Shown: in pieces, positions 53,217 to 63,087 of the stretch
How positions within the stretch are numbered: the stretch's first letter is position 1
Layout: every line of letters starts with the position of its first letter
Source: Sphingomonadaceae bacterium
Lineage (GTDB): Bacteria; Pseudomonadota; Alphaproteobacteria; Sphingomonadales; Sphingomonadaceae
DNA length: 64,000 nt
NCBI GenBank assembly: GCA_002863155.1
Contig: PKED01000146.1
Span: 27,993-91,992, forward strand
Direction: 5' to 3'
Notes under the pieces: model-generated
What the model was told of the DNA's origin: nothing
The model's input: only the letters and a program-made list of their open reading frames with translations
Databases searched by the model: none
Made by a program: the position numbers and the translations under genes

Positions 53217-54509
53217 TCATTCCGGGCTCAGCCGCAGCGCCACCGAGCGGGCATGGGCGGGGAGCCCTTCCGCCCCCGCCAGCGCCACGGCGGCCGGGCC
53301 GATTGCGGCGAGGCTGGCGGGATCGAGCTGGAGAAAGCTCGTGCGCTTCATGAAATCCAGCACCGACAGCCCGCTGGCAAAGCGAGCGCGACGCCCCGTC
53401 GGCAGGACGTGGTTGGGCCCGGCGACATAATCGCCGACCGCTTCCGGAGTGTGGCGACCTAGGAACACCGATCCGGCATGGCGCACCCGATCGAACAGCG
53501 CCTGGGGCTCCGCGACTGCGAGTTCGAGATGTTCGGGCGCGAGTCGATCCACCAGCGGCATTGCTTCGCCGAAGTCGCGCACCACAATGATCGCGCCGTT
53601 CGCGTCCCAGGCGGCGCGGGCCACCCTGGCGGTTGCAAGCGTTTCGATTTGCGCCTCAACTGCCGCCGCGACCTTGTCGGCAAAACCCGCGTCGTCGGTG
53701 AACAGGATCGATTGGCTGGTCGGGTCATGCTCGGACTGGCTGAGCAGGTCGGCCGCCATCCAGTCGGGGTCGTTTGCGCCGTCTGCGACGACGACGATCT
53801 CGCTTGGCCCGGCGACCATGTCGATGCCGACGACGCCATAAAGCTGGCGCTTGGCCTCCGCGACCCAGGCATTGCCCGGCCCGGTAACGACGTCGACCGG
53901 CCCGATCCGGTCGGTCCCATAGGCCAGCGCCGCGATCGCCTGGGCGCCGCCGATCCGCCACACCTCGTCGACCCCGGCGATGTGCGCGGCGGCTAGGACG
54001 AGCGGATTGATCTCGCCCTTGGGCGTCGGCGTGACCATCACGAGCCGGTCGACGCCCGCGACCTTGGCAGGAATCGCGTTCATCAGCACCGAGCTGGGGT
54101 AGGCCGCGCGACCACCGGGAACGTAGACGCCCGCCGCCTCGACCGGCGACCAGCGCGCGCCGATCCGGACCCCGGCATCGTCCACTGAGTCGCTGTCGGC
54201 GGGGCGCTGCTTCGCATGGTATGTGCGAATGCGGGCCGCGGCGAGATCGAGTGCCGCGCGCAACTGGGGCGCAAGTGCGTCGTACGCCGCGCGGCAATCG
54301 GCGAGATCGATCTGCCAGCCCGACGCGTCGAGGTCATGGCCGTCGAATTTGCGAGTGAGCTCGGCGACCGCCGCATCGCCTTCATTGCGGACGCGGGCGA
54401 CGATCGCCGCGACATCGCGTGCGACATCGGCATCGGCTTCGCGGCGTGCATTGACGAGTGCAGCGAAATCACTCGCGAAACCGGCATCGGCGGTCGACAA
54501 ACGGATCAT
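53217..54509 (-). CDS. hisD: Histidinol dehydrogenase
   Basis: Zinc enzyme of 430 residues oxidising histidinol to histidine in two steps. Conserved blocks are VEAAGVYVPGGRAAYPSSVLMNAIPAKVAGV, GVDEVWRIGGAQAIAALAYGT and VDVVTGPGNAWVAEAKRQLYG. MVAGPSEIVVVADG, LLSQSEHDPTSQSILFT (zinc Gln/His) and APEHLEL follow. I start at the ATG at 54509, one base after the hisG stop; the ORF's earlier start is a TTG. It forms an operon with hisG. Confidence 0.96.
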   Translation of the reverse strand: MIRLSTADAGFASDFAALVNARREADADVARDVAAIVARVRNEGDAAVAELTRKFDGHDLDASGWQIDLADCRAAYDALAPQLRAALDLAAARIRTYHAKQRPADSDSVDDAGVRIGARWSPVEAAGVYVPGGRAAYPSSVLMNAIPAKVAGVDRLVMVTPTPKGEINPLVLAAAHIAGVDEVWRIGGAQAIAALAYGTDRIGPVDVVTGPGNAWVAEAKRQLYGVVGIDMVAGPSEIVVVADGANDPDWMAADLLSQSEHDPTSQSILFTDDAGFADKVAAAVEAQIETLATARVARAAWDANGAIIVVRDFGEAMPLVDRLAPEHLELAVAEPQALFDRVRHAGSVFLGRHTPEAVGDYVAGPNHVLPTGRRARFASGLSVLDFMKRTSFLQLDPASLAAIGPAAVALAGAEGLPAHARSVALRLSPE

Positions 54510-54510
54510 G

Positions 54511-55158
54511 TCAGGCAACCGCCTTTCGGAATGCGTCGACCAGCGGCACCACTCCTGCCTGCGTCTTGAACGCCGCGCGATTGACGATCAGGCGGCTGGT
54601 GACTTCCGCGATCACTTCGACCTCGACCAGCCCGTTTTCCTTGAGCGTCCGCCCGGAACTGACCAGATCGACGATACGCGGGGCCAGGCCGAGCAGCGGT
54701 GCGAGCTCCATCGCGCCGTTCAGCTTTACGCATTCGGCCTGCACCCCGCGCGCGGCGAAATGCGCTTTGGTAAGGTGGGGATATTTGGTCGCGACGCGGA
54801 CATGGCTCCACCCGCGCGGATCGTCCTGCGCCGCCATCGCCGCGGGCTCGGCGACCGAAATCCGGCAGCGCCCGATGCCGAGATCGACAGGGGCGTAGAG
54901 TTCCGAATAGTCAAACTCCATCAGCACGTCGGACCCGACAATGCCAAGCTGTGCTGCGCCGTGCGCGACAAAGGTCGCGACGTCGAACGCGCGGACGCGG
55001 ATGAGCGCGATGTCAGGGTCGCTGGTGGCAAAGCGCAAAGCGCGCGAATCCTCGTCGGCAAAGGCGGCTTCGGGCACGATTCCGGCGCGCGCGAGCAGCG
55101 GCAGCGCCTCGCCGAGGATGCGCCCTTTTGGTACAGCGATGATGATCGGATCGGCCAT
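54511..55158 (-). CDS. hisG: ATP phosphoribosyltransferase catalytic subunit (short form)
   Basis: First enzyme of histidine synthesis, 215 residues. Family marks are [23 protein letters not shown], the PRPP/ADP site region [13 protein letters not shown], and [31 protein letters not shown] with the phosphate loop SSGRTL. The length shows the short form without the C-terminal regulatory domain, which in other bacteria needs HisZ; hisZ is not in the window. I choose the ATG at 55158 ([12 protein letters not shown]), though 55173 is possible. Confidence 0.95.
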   Translation of the reverse strand: MADPIIIAVPKGRILGEALPLLARAGIVPEAAFADEDSRALRFATSDPDIALIRVRAFDVATFVAHGAAQLGIVGSDVLMEFDYSELYAPVDLGIGRCRISVAEPAAMAAQDDPRGWSHVRVATKYPHLTKAHFAARGVQAECVKLNGAMELAPLLGLAPRIVDLVSSGRTLKENGLVEVEVIAEVTSRLIVNRAAFKTQAGVVPLVDAFRKAVA

Positions 55159-55216
55159 AGGCCCGCGCGGCATAGGGGTGAGCGTTTGGCAGCGCAACAA
55201 GCGAGGAGGCATTTCG

Positions 55217-56320
55217 ATGGCAGACGAAGCGATCAACCGCGCATCGTTCGATGTTCAGGCAAGCTATAGCGAAGCGATGGACGCGCCGATCACGACGCGC
55301 GTGGTGCGATCGCTGGGGCGCGTCGCCGACCGCAGCAGCGCGACCGGGCGGGCGGTGCTCGACTGGCCGGGCGAGCCGGTGGCGGACGCGATGGTGTTGC
55401 GGCTGGTGGGCGGGGTCCATGCGCTCCACCGCGCCAATGCCGATCCTGCGCTGTCGCGCGTTTTTCGCGGTGAGGTGACCGACGACGCCGCCGTCGACGC
55501 GATCCTGGCGGAGGTGCTCAGGGTGCACGATGCCGCATTGCTGCCCTGGCTCGATGGGCCGCCGCAGACCAACGAGGCGGGACGGTCGGCAGGACTGATG
55601 ACCGGGCTGCTCCATCTGGCAAAGCGCTTCGGGCCGCGGATGGAGCTGCTCGAAATAGGATCGAGTGCGGGGCTCAACTTGCTGATAGACCGCTTCGGCT
55701 TCGATCTGGGCGGGGTGCGTGTCGGGCCGGATCCCGCCGAACTGACGATCCGACCCGAATGGCGCGGCCCGCCGCCACCAGAGGCGCCGGTCGAAATCCT
55801 GGGCGTGCGCGGTGTCGACATCGCGCCCGTGGACTTGACCGACGACGCGGCCGCAGAGCGGCTCGCCGGTTATGTCTGGGTCGATGCGATCGAGCGCCAG
55901 AAGCGGATCGACACCGCGATTGCCATGGTGCGGCGATACGGCATCTCGCTCGACCGGGGCGACGCGGCCGACTGGGTCGAGGCGCGGCTGGCCGAACCGC
56001 AGGCGGCGGGGACGACCCGCGTCCTCATGCATTCGGTGATGTGGCAATATATGCCGCCCGAGGGCCGCGACCGCATCCGCGCGGCGATGGCGGCAGCGGG
56101 CGCTCGCGCGACCGGTGACCGGCGGCTGGGCTGGGTGATGATGGAGCCCAACCGCGACCTGCACCGGCATGAGGTCCGCGTGCAGGGCTGGCCCGGCGAT
56201 ACGCCGATGGAACAGGTCGCGATGACGCATGCGCATGGCGCCTGGGTCGAAGGGCTTGCGCCGCCCTATGATACGCGCGACTATGTCATGCGCGGCGGCG
56301 GCGCGGTCGATCAGCGATAG
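55217..56320 (+). CDS. DUF2332 family protein
   Basis: A 367-residue cytoplasmic protein of the DUF2332 family. Typical stretches are [25 protein letters not shown], resembling a methyltransferase glycine-rich loop, and later [20 protein letters not shown] and WVMMEPNRD. These suggest a Rossmann methyltransferase-like fold, but no activity is established. GAGGAGGC precedes the ATG. It is divergent from hisG and overlaps the convergent enoyl-CoA hydratase gene by 10 bases. Confidence 0.85.
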   Translation: MADEAINRASFDVQASYSEAMDAPITTRVVRSLGRVADRSSATGRAVLDWPGEPVADAMVLRLVGGVHALHRANADPALSRVFRGEVTDDAAVDAILAEVLRVHDAALLPWLDGPPQTNEAGRSAGLMTGLLHLAKRFGPRMELLEIGSSAGLNLLIDRFGFDLGGVRVGPDPAELTIRPEWRGPPPPEAPVEILGVRGVDIAPVDLTDDAAAERLAGYVWVDAIERQKRIDTAIAMVRRYGISLDRGDAADWVEARLAEPQAAGTTRVLMHSVMWQYMPPEGRDRIRAAMAAAGARATGDRRLGWVMMEPNRDLHRHEVRVQGWPGDTPMEQVAMTHAHGAWVEGLAPPYDTRDYVMRGGGAVDQR

Positions 56321-57210
56321 ACTGGATCGTCGAACCAGTCGGCGACGCGCGGCCATGCCTCGCTTACGCGGTCGGTGAACGCTGGGTCGCGCTTTTCGAG
56401 GAATGACGTCACGCCCTCCTTCGCGTCGGCACTGCCGCCGCGCAGCCAGACCGCGCGGCTGTCGAGCCGGTGCGCGTCCATCGGGTGCGCCGCGCCCAGC
56501 ATCTGCCACAGCATCCGCCGCGTCAGCGCGACCGAGACCGGTGCGCTGTGCGCGGTCAGTTCTTCGGCAAGCGCCCGCGCTGCGGGGAGCAGATCGTCGG
56601 CGCGGTGGATCGATCGCACCAACCCGCCTGCCAGCGCTTCGTCGGCGCCGAAGACCTTCCCCGAATAGCACCATTCGAGCGCCTGGCCGATGCCGACGAG
56701 GCGCGGCAGGAACCAGCTCGACGCCGCCTCGGGCACGATCCCGCGCCGCGCGAACACGAAGCCGAAGCGCGCCGCCTCGCTCGCCAGCCGGAAATCCATC
56801 GGCAGCAGCATCGTCGCGCCGATGCCGACCGCCGCACCGTTGATCGCGCCGATCACCGGTTTTTTCGATTCGAAGATGCGCAGGACCAGCCGACCGCCGG
56901 TATCGCGGACTGCCGGATGGCTCCAGTCGACGCTGCCATCGGCCTGCACCGGTCCATCGGGTCCCGGCCGCGCATAGTCGAAGGTCGCGGCGCCTTCGGC
57001 AAGATCGGCACCGGCGCAGAACGCCTTGCCAGCGCCGGTGACGATCACCGCCCGGACATCGTCATCGGCATCGGTCGCGTCGAATGCGGCGATCAGGTCT
57101 GCCATCATCTGGCCGGTGAAGGCATTCATGCGGCCTGGCCGGTCGAGCGTGATCGTCGCGATCCGCCCGGCGATATCTAACCGGATCGTCTCGAACGTCA
57201 GGCCGGGCAC
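56311..57210 (-). CDS. Enoyl-CoA hydratase/isomerase family protein
   Basis: Crotonase-fold enzyme of 299 residues. Oxyanion-hole blocks AGKAFCAGADLAEG and the second INGAAVGIGATMLLPMDFRLAS are intact. The catalytic-Glu region reads FVFARRGIVPEAASSWFLPRLVG, where E in VPEA is the expected acid. It starts with GTG at 57210, overlapping the cytochrome gene by 13 bases, an unusually long overlap that implies coupled translation. Its substrate is unknown; it is last in the oxidoreductase operon. Confidence 0.92.
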   Translation of the reverse strand: MPGLTFETIRLDIAGRIATITLDRPGRMNAFTGQMMADLIAAFDATDADDDVRAVIVTGAGKAFCAGADLAEGAATFDYARPGPDGPVQADGSVDWSHPAVRDTGGRLVLRIFESKKPVIGAINGAAVGIGATMLLPMDFRLASEAARFGFVFARRGIVPEAASSWFLPRLVGIGQALEWCYSGKVFGADEALAGGLVRSIHRADDLLPAARALAEELTAHSAPVSVALTRRMLWQMLGAAHPMDAHRLDSRAVWLRGGSADAKEGVTSFLEKRDPAFTDRVSEAWPRVADWFDDPVYR

Positions 57211-57827
57211 TTTGCGCCGCTGTCGACCCAGGCCTTGGTCAGTGCGCCGAACCGCGCTTGCGTCCCGGGCGCGGGCGCGCGGCCTAGCCCCGGATGCCAG
57301 GCCCAGCCGACCAGCGGGTCCGTGCCGTTATGATCGATCAGCGCCGCCAGCGACTTGCCGCCGTTGCGCTTCGGATCCTTGATCTGAGCACAGATCGCCG
57401 CAAGCGATTTGCCCTCCCACGCCATCGACGCAGGCGCGAGCTGCCAGTGCGGCGCGCCGGGGATCGCGCCCTCGCCATTCGCAAAGGCAACATTGGCGTC
57501 GCCATGGCAGGTGGCGCATTCCATGCCCGGCGCACCCTGATCGGCGGGTCCGCGCACGACCGGCGGCATGTGCGGCTGCATCTCGTCCCCCTGGCGCGGG
57601 CGATCGCTGCGCGGGTGGCAGTTGATGCAGCGCGGCGAGGCGATGACCTTTCCCATTTCGGTGAAGATCGCCGCCGACCGTGCGGCCGGATCGGCGATCG
57701 ACGCGAAATCGGCGGGCGCCTTCAGCGGCACCGCCGGTGTCGGTCTCGCCTCAGGTCGCGCGAGGACCGCAATCGGCAGCGCCAGCGCGGCAAGGCCGAA
57801 CGCGATCAGGCCATGGTTGCGCGTCAT
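57198..57827 (-). CDS. Dihaem-type cytochrome c of the oxidoreductase operon
   Basis: Periplasmic electron carrier of 209 residues. The signal peptide (GLIAFGLAALALPIAVLA) is followed by two CxxCH haem sites, CINCH at 67-71 and CATCH at 104-108. Its ATG overlaps the iorB stop by one base, so it is made together with the molybdopterin subunit and probably accepts its electrons. Similar cytochromes accompany IorAB-type hydroxylases that lack an FAD subunit. Confidence 0.9.
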   Translation of the reverse strand: MTRNHGLIAFGLAALALPIAVLARPEARPTPAVPLKAPADFASIADPAARSAAIFTEMGKVIASPRCINCHPRSDRPRQGDEMQPHMPPVVRGPADQGAPGMECATCHGDANVAFANGEGAIPGAPHWQLAPASMAWEGKSLAAICAQIKDPKRNGGKSLAALIDHNGTDPLVGWAWHPGLGRAPAPGTQARFGALTKAWVDSGAKCPA

Positions 57828-59971
57828 CAGGCATTCTCCTCATGCGCGAAGGGCAGCCGGCGCACCGATTTGCCGGTCAGCTTGCGCCACGCATTGGCGA
57901 TGGCAGGGGCGATCGGCGGCAGGCCGGGTTCGCCGACGCCGGTCGGGTTCTCGGTCGACTTGATGATCGATACCTCGACCGCCGGCATCTCGTTGATCCG
58001 CAGCGAGCGGTAGCTGTCGAAATTGCCCTGCGCGACCCGCCCGCCCTCGCCGAGCACGAGTTCGGCATAGAGTGCGTGGCCCAGACCGTAACCGATGCCG
58101 CCTTCCATCTGTGCGCGGATGACGTTCGGGTTGATCGGCATGCCGCAATCGACCGCGCACCACACCTTGTGCACGCGGGGCAGGCCGTCGGCGCCCTTCG
58201 ACACTTCGGCGATCTGGGCGACATAGGTCCCGAAACTCTTGTGCACCGCGACGCCGCGCGCCCGGCCGGTCACCAGTGGCCCGTCCCATTTGGCAATCTC
58301 GGCCACGCGGGTCAGCACCGCCTTCGCGCGGGGTTCCTTGAGCAGCGCGAGCCGCCCCGTGACCGGATCCTGCCCGCCGAGCACGAGAAGCTCGTCGAGA
58401 AAGGCCTCGGTCGCATAGGCGGTGTGGGTGTGCCCGACCGAGCGCCACCACAAAGTCGGCACGCCATTTTCCATCCGCACGCTGGCAAGCCGCGCATTGG
58501 GGAAGCTATAGTCATCAGTACCCGACCCCTCGAACATGCTGGTGTCGATACCGGTCGGCGCCACAAGCTTTTCCATCGGCGTACCGATGGCGAAGGACTG
58601 GATTGCGACGGTCTGGTCCCAGGCGGCGATCTTGCCGGCGGCATCGATCCCGCCGCGCAGCCGGTGGACGGCCAGCGGCCGGTAACGACCGCCGCGAATG
58701 TCGTTTTCGCGGCTCCAGACGTGCTTGACCGCACCGTCCTCGCCGAACGCCTTCGCCACCACGGCCGCTTCGACCGCGAAACCCGCGTCGGGCTGGGCGC
58801 GACGCCCGAAGCTGCCGCCGGCGAATTGCTGGTGCAGCGAGACCTTGTCGGGCGCGACGCCGAGCACCTGCGCGATCGCGCCCATTTCGCCGACCTGGAA
58901 CTGGCTGCCCATCCAGACGTCGCAGCGATCGCCCTTTTTCTCGATGACGGCGTCGAGCGGTTCCATCGGCGCGTGGACGAGGAAGGGGAAGAAATAGGTC
59001 GCCTCGATCGTCTTGGCGGCACTCTGCAGTGCCCCCTGGACGTCGCCGGTTTTTTCCGATTCGGTGCCCGCGCCCTGGGCCGCTTCGGCATAGACGCGAA
59101 ACATCTCGTCGCTCGACCGCGTTTCGGCCTTGGCGAAGTCCCAATCGACCTTCAGCGCGCGGCGCGCCTTCTGCGCGGTGAAGCTGTCCTTGGCATAGAC
59201 GACCACGCCTTGCGGGATCGCGCGCACGGCGACGACACCGGGCACCGCGAGCGCGGCCTTGTCGTCGACGGCGCCCACCGCCGCCCCGAACGCGGGCGGG
59301 TGCAGGATGGCGGTGTGGACCATCCCGGGCCGGACGATGTCCATGGTGAACATCGCCGACCCGTTGGTCTTGGCGAGGCTGTCGAGCTTGGGCGTATCGG
59401 TGCCGATCAGCGTGAACTGGTCGGGTGTCTTCAGCCGCGGATTTTCGGGCACCGGCAGCGCGGCGGCATCGGCGGCGAGCTCGCCGAAGCGGGCGCGGTG
59501 ATGCGCGCCGTGGCTGACGACACCCTTTGACACGGTGATGTCGGCAGCGGGCACGCCCCAGCGCTTTGCCGCTGCCTCGACCAGCATGGCGCGCGCGGCG
59601 GCGCCGGCGGTGCGCATCTGCATCCAGCTGTTGGCCATCGCGGTCGACCCGCCGGTGCCCATCGTCCCGAAGAACAGATTCTTGTAAAGCGCGTCGTTGG
59701 CGGGGGAGAATTCCATCCGCATCTGCGCCCAGTCGGCGTCGAGCTCGTCGGCGAGGATGGTGGTGAGCCCGGTCGACGGGCCCTGGCCGAATTCGACATG
59801 CTTGACGATGACGGTAACGGTGTCGTCAGCGGCGATGCGGACAAAGGCGTTGGGCTGGAACGGGCCCGGGGTGCCCGCCGCAGCGGCTGCCGCGCGTCCC
59901 AACGGCAATGACAGGCCGATGACGAGGCCCGACGCGGCCAGGAAATCGCGGCGGCTGGTCTCGATGGTCAT
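57827..59971 (-). CDS. iorB: Molybdopterin-binding large subunit, IorB-like oxidoreductase (xanthine oxidase family)
   Basis: Catalytic subunit of 714 residues in the xanthine oxidase family. A Tat signal SRRDFLAASGLVIGLSLPLG targets it to the periplasm as a folded molybdoenzyme. Molybdopterin-site blocks include FVRIAADDTVTVIVKHVEFGQGPSTGLTTILADELD, FFGTMGTGGSTAMANSW, QQFAGGSFGRRAQPDAGFAVEAA and the C-terminal VDCGMPINPNVIRAQMEGGIGYGLGHAL. This matches isoquinoline 1-oxidoreductase beta-like proteins, but many relatives oxidise aldehydes. It overlaps iorA (ATGA) and the cytochrome gene. Confidence 0.92.
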   Translation of the reverse strand: MTIETSRRDFLAASGLVIGLSLPLGRAAAAAAGTPGPFQPNAFVRIAADDTVTVIVKHVEFGQGPSTGLTTILADELDADWAQMRMEFSPANDALYKNLFFGTMGTGGSTAMANSWMQMRTAGAAARAMLVEAAAKRWGVPAADITVSKGVVSHGAHHRARFGELAADAAALPVPENPRLKTPDQFTLIGTDTPKLDSLAKTNGSAMFTMDIVRPGMVHTAILHPPAFGAAVGAVDDKAALAVPGVVAVRAIPQGVVVYAKDSFTAQKARRALKVDWDFAKAETRSSDEMFRVYAEAAQGAGTESEKTGDVQGALQSAAKTIEATYFFPFLVHAPMEPLDAVIEKKGDRCDVWMGSQFQVGEMGAIAQVLGVAPDKVSLHQQFAGGSFGRRAQPDAGFAVEAAVVAKAFGEDGAVKHVWSRENDIRGGRYRPLAVHRLRGGIDAAGKIAAWDQTVAIQSFAIGTPMEKLVAPTGIDTSMFEGSGTDDYSFPNARLASVRMENGVPTLWWRSVGHTHTAYATEAFLDELLVLGGQDPVTGRLALLKEPRAKAVLTRVAEIAKWDGPLVTGRARGVAVHKSFGTYVAQIAEVSKGADGLPRVHKVWCAVDCGMPINPNVIRAQMEGGIGYGLGHALYAELVLGEGGRVAQGNFDSYRSLRINEMPAVEVSIIKSTENPTGVGEPGLPPIAPAIANAWRKLTGKSVRRLPFAHEENA

Positions 59972-60453
59972 GCCACGGCTCCCTTCCGGACGGGGGGAAT
60001 CTTGGCGGCGGCATCATGGATCGCCTGCCGGACGCGGACATAGGTGGCGCACCGGCAGATATTGCCCGCCATCGCATTGTCGATGTCGGTATCGGTCGGT
60101 TTGGGGATGGCGCTCAGCAGGCCGATCGCCGACATCACCTGGCCCGACTGGCAGAAACCGCATTGCGGCACGTCGATTGCCACCCAGGCCGCTTTGACCG
60201 CGTCGGCAACGGCGCCGCTCGCGCCCTCGATCGTGGTGACCTTGCGGCCCGCGACGGTTGCGATCGGCGTGACGCAGGACCGCCGCGTCTTGCCGTCCAG
60301 ATGGACTGTGCAGGCACCGCACTGGGCGATGCCGCAGCCATATTTCGTACCGGTCTGATGGAGGTGATCGCGCAGCACCCACAGCAGCGGGGTGTCGGGA
60401 TCGCCGTCGAAACGCGCCGGCGCGCCGTTGAGGGTGAATTCGATGGCCATCAT
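59968..60453 (-). CDS. iorA: (2Fe-2S)-binding small subunit, IorA-like
   Basis: Iron-sulfur subunit of 161 residues passing electrons from the molybdenum site. The plant-type ferredoxin cluster is CGIAQCGACTVHLDGKTRRSC, beginning at Cys40. The C-terminal four-helix cluster domain has CGFCQSGQVM and NICRCATY. The paired ATGs at 60453/60450 follow GGGAGC. It is first in the minus-strand operon iorA-iorB-cytochrome c-enoyl-CoA hydratase. It is probably carried out with IorB by Tat, since it has no signal of its own. Confidence 0.94.
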   Translation of the reverse strand: MMAIEFTLNGAPARFDGDPDTPLLWVLRDHLHQTGTKYGCGIAQCGACTVHLDGKTRRSCVTPIATVAGRKVTTIEGASGAVADAVKAAWVAIDVPQCGFCQSGQVMSAIGLLSAIPKPTDTDIDNAMAGNICRCATYVRVRQAIHDAAAKIPPVRKGAVA

Positions 60454-60600
60454 GCGCTCCCTGTCGTCCCCCGGTGATCAAAGTAGCGGATTGCGGGCAC
60501 TGCGCCAAACGCCAATTGGCGGGGCGTAACCGGTTTTTAGGGACGTCGCGGCTAGACTTTGCGCCCCAGTCACGACGTGCGCGCAGGGCCGAACCCACCG

Positions 60601-63087
60601 ATGACCGATTATCCGCTGATTGCCCCGCGTCCGCCGCGACTGAGCGCGCATCCGCACGACCTTGCCCGGCTGGAAGCGTCGGGCATCTACAGCAATAGCG
60701 GGCCTGAGGTCCGCGCGTTCGAGGCCGAGGCGACCGATCGCCTGTTTGGCGGCCAGGGCGCGACGATCACGGTTGCCAATGCAACGCTCGGGCTGCTGCT
60801 CGCGATCCGGCAGGCGGCGGGGTGGTTGCCCGAACCGGGATCGCTGGCGATCGTGCCCAGCTTTACCTTCGCGGCGACCGCGCAGGCGGCGCTCTGGGCC
60901 GGGCTTACCCCGTTGATCTGCGATATCGATCCCGACGACTGGTCCGCCTGCGCCCGTGCCGAGGAGCGCCTGCTGAGCCAATATGGCAGCCGGGTGTCGG
61001 TGATCGTGCCCTATGCGACTTTCGGCAACGCGATCGACCTCGATCGCTATGAATGGCTTCAGAGGCGCCACAATGTCGGCGTGGTGATCGATGCGGCTGC
61101 ATCGCTTGGCACGCTCGGCGCCGACGGCCTCGGCTTCGGCGCAAAGGCGCCCTTTGCCGTCGTGTTCTCGATGCATGCGACCAAGACATTCGCGGTCGCG
61201 GAGGGTGGCCTCGTCCATTCGGGCAATGTCGCGCTCATCGAAACGATCCGGTCGATGGCCAATTTCGGTTTCCAGGGCAGCCGCAGCGCGGCGATGCCGG
61301 GAATCAATGCCAAGCTGCCCGAGCTGATCGGCCTTGCCGCGCGGCTCAAGCTCGGCGAATTCGAATCGATCGCCGCCAACCGTGCCGCGATCGAGGGAGC
61401 GTATCGCGCCGAGCTGGGCGATTTCGACCTCCAGCGGCCCTATGGCACCCGCCGGGCAATGCAGTTCATGCCGGTGCTGCTGCCCGCAGCGATTGCCCGC
61501 CACCGTGCCGACATCCTCGCCGCGCTGGCTGAAAAGGGCGTGCAGGCCGGGCAATATTTCAGCCCGCATCTGGCCGAGCAGCCCTTTTTCAAGGCAAGTG
61601 CGATCATCGACCCCACCCCGGTCGCGGATCGGGTCGCGGCCCGCATCATATCATTGCCGATCACCGACGCGATGACGCCAGACGATGCAAAGGAGATTGC
61701 ACGGCGGTTCAGGGCAGTGTGCACCGCTGGCAGCCGACCGACGACGCTGCCGGCGCGCGCGCGGCGCTTTTCGGTCGCGCGCGTCGTGATCGTCGGCGCC
61801 GGGCCGGCGGGCACTGCCGTCCTTACCGCTGCGTCGAAGCACGGCCTGCTGCCGCAATTCTCGGACGGGCTGGTGATGGTCGATCGCGACGACGTGATCG
61901 GGCGCGGACGGCTCGGGCGCTACGCGATCACCTCGGACAGCACGGCCACCACGTTTCTCACCGCGGTCAAGGACAATCCGCATCCCGAGATCGCGATGCT
62001 GGAGGAACATCCCGCCGCCCGCACCGTCCGCCGCTTCACCGATGCGATGGGGGTGCCGCTAGTCGATGCCGGACCGCTGGTGCAGGCGACCGGCGAGCGG
62101 CTGGGCGCGCTTGTCGCCAGCTATGGCGGCGTCGTGATGACCGGACACGACGTGCTGGGGGCCGAGCGGACCGGCGACGGTCTGTGGCGTGTGCGGATGC
62201 GCGTGCAGGCAAGCGGGCGCGAGTTCGACCAGCTGAGCGAATCGATCGTCATTGCAACCGGCGGGCATCAGCCGCTCGACCGCATCGTCAGGCAGCGCGT
62301 CGCCGGCGCCCCGCTGCTCGCGCTGGCCGGCGATCGGCTGATGCAGTCGGACGACGTGCTGGGCCTGGGCGGGATGGCGCGTGTCGCCGACCTCCTCAGC
62401 ACGCGGCGCGCACCCCGCGTCGCGGTGATCGGCGGGTCGACCAGCGCGGTCGCGACGATCGCGCTGCTGCTGAAGAGCGTGCCCGCGCTGCCGTTCGGGG
62501 CAGGGGCGGTGACGCTGCTGCACCGCCGGCCGCTGCGCCCCTTCTACCCCTCGGTCGCGGCGGCCCATGCCGACGGCTTCACCGATTTCGGGCCGGACGA
62601 TGTCTGCCCGGTATCGGGCTTCGTCTATCGCCTTGCCGGGTTCCGGCTCGAAGCGCGCGAACTGGTGCTGCGCATGCTCGGCATCGGTGGTCGCGTGCCG
62701 GAGCCGCGCGTCCGGCTCCACCGGATCAGCGGTGACGACGATGCCGAGGCGCAGACGATCCTGAAAGACGTCGACCTGGTGATTGCCGCGCTCGGCTATC
62801 GCCCGGTGGCGCTGCCGCTCAGCGATATTGGCGGCCGGCCGATCGCGCTGGCTGCCGAGCGCGGCGCGCCGATGGTCGACCCGCATTGCCGCGTGGTCGC
62901 CGCCGATGGTCAGCCGCTGCCCGGCGTCTATGGGATCGGCCTCGCCGCCGGTTTCGTGCCCTGGGGTCGGCTGGGCGGTGAGCCGAGTTTCCGGGGCCAG
63001 GCCAATGGTCTTTGGCAATGGCAGAACGATGTCGGGCTGATGATCGTCGAGCAGGTGCTTCAATCGGCGGCGCGGGCGGTCGCGTGA
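60601..63087 (+). CDS. Fusion of DegT/DnrJ/EryC1-type PLP aminotransferase with FAD/NAD(P)-binding oxidoreductase
   Basis: A single 828-residue frame with two full-size enzymes. Residues 1-380 are a DegT-family sugar aminotransferase: SNSGPEVRAFEAEATDRLFGG, VPSFTFAATAQAALWAGLTP and the PLP lysine in SMHATKTFAVAEGG (K195). Residues 392-828 are a flavoprotein with VVIVGAGPAGTAV (FAD loop at 399-404), a GRYAITSDSTATTFL region and a second dinucleotide loop VAVIGGSTSAVATIA at about 611, the arrangement of N-hydroxylating monooxygenases. The linker near 380-392 is short and Arg-rich. The glycosyltransferase start overlaps its stop. The product is not known; an N-oxidised or dehydrogenated amino sugar is a guess. 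Confidence 0.85.
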   Translation: MTDYPLIAPRPPRLSAHPHDLARLEASGIYSNSGPEVRAFEAEATDRLFGGQGATITVANATLGLLLAIRQAAGWLPEPGSLAIVPSFTFAATAQAALWAGLTPLICDIDPDDWSACARAEERLLSQYGSRVSVIVPYATFGNAIDLDRYEWLQRRHNVGVVIDAAASLGTLGADGLGFGAKAPFAVVFSMHATKTFAVAEGGLVHSGNVALIETIRSMANFGFQGSRSAAMPGINAKLPELIGLAARLKLGEFESIAANRAAIEGAYRAELGDFDLQRPYGTRRAMQFMPVLLPAAIARHRADILAALAEKGVQAGQYFSPHLAEQPFFKASAIIDPTPVADRVAARIISLPITDAMTPDDAKEIARRFRAVCTAGSRPTTLPARARRFSVARVVIVGAGPAGTAVLTAASKHGLLPQFSDGLVMVDRDDVIGRGRLGRYAITSDSTATTFLTAVKDNPHPEIAMLEEHPAARTVRRFTDAMGVPLVDAGPLVQATGERLGALVASYGGVVMTGHDVLGAERTGDGLWRVRMRVQASGREFDQLSESIVIATGGHQPLDRIVRQRVAGAPLLALAGDRLMQSDDVLGLGGMARVADLLSTRRAPRVAVIGGSTSAVATIALLLKSVPALPFGAGAVTLLHRRPLRPFYPSVAAAHADGFTDFGPDDVCPVSGFVYRLAGFRLEARELVLRMLGIGGRVPEPRVRLHRISGDDDAEAQTILKDVDLVIAALGYRPVALPLSDIGGRPIALAAERGAPMVDPHCRVVAADGQPLPGVYGIGLAAGFVPWGRLGGEPSFRGQANGLWQWQNDVGLMIVEQVLQSAARAVA

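Noticed and set aside
55013-56674. 553-residue minus ORF across hisG, DUF2332 and enoyl-CoA hydratase genes
   Set aside because: Crosses three well-supported genes in the wrong frame.
57680-59530. 616-residue plus ORF opposite the molybdopterin subunit
   Set aside because: Antisense shadow; iorB motifs on the minus strand are clear.
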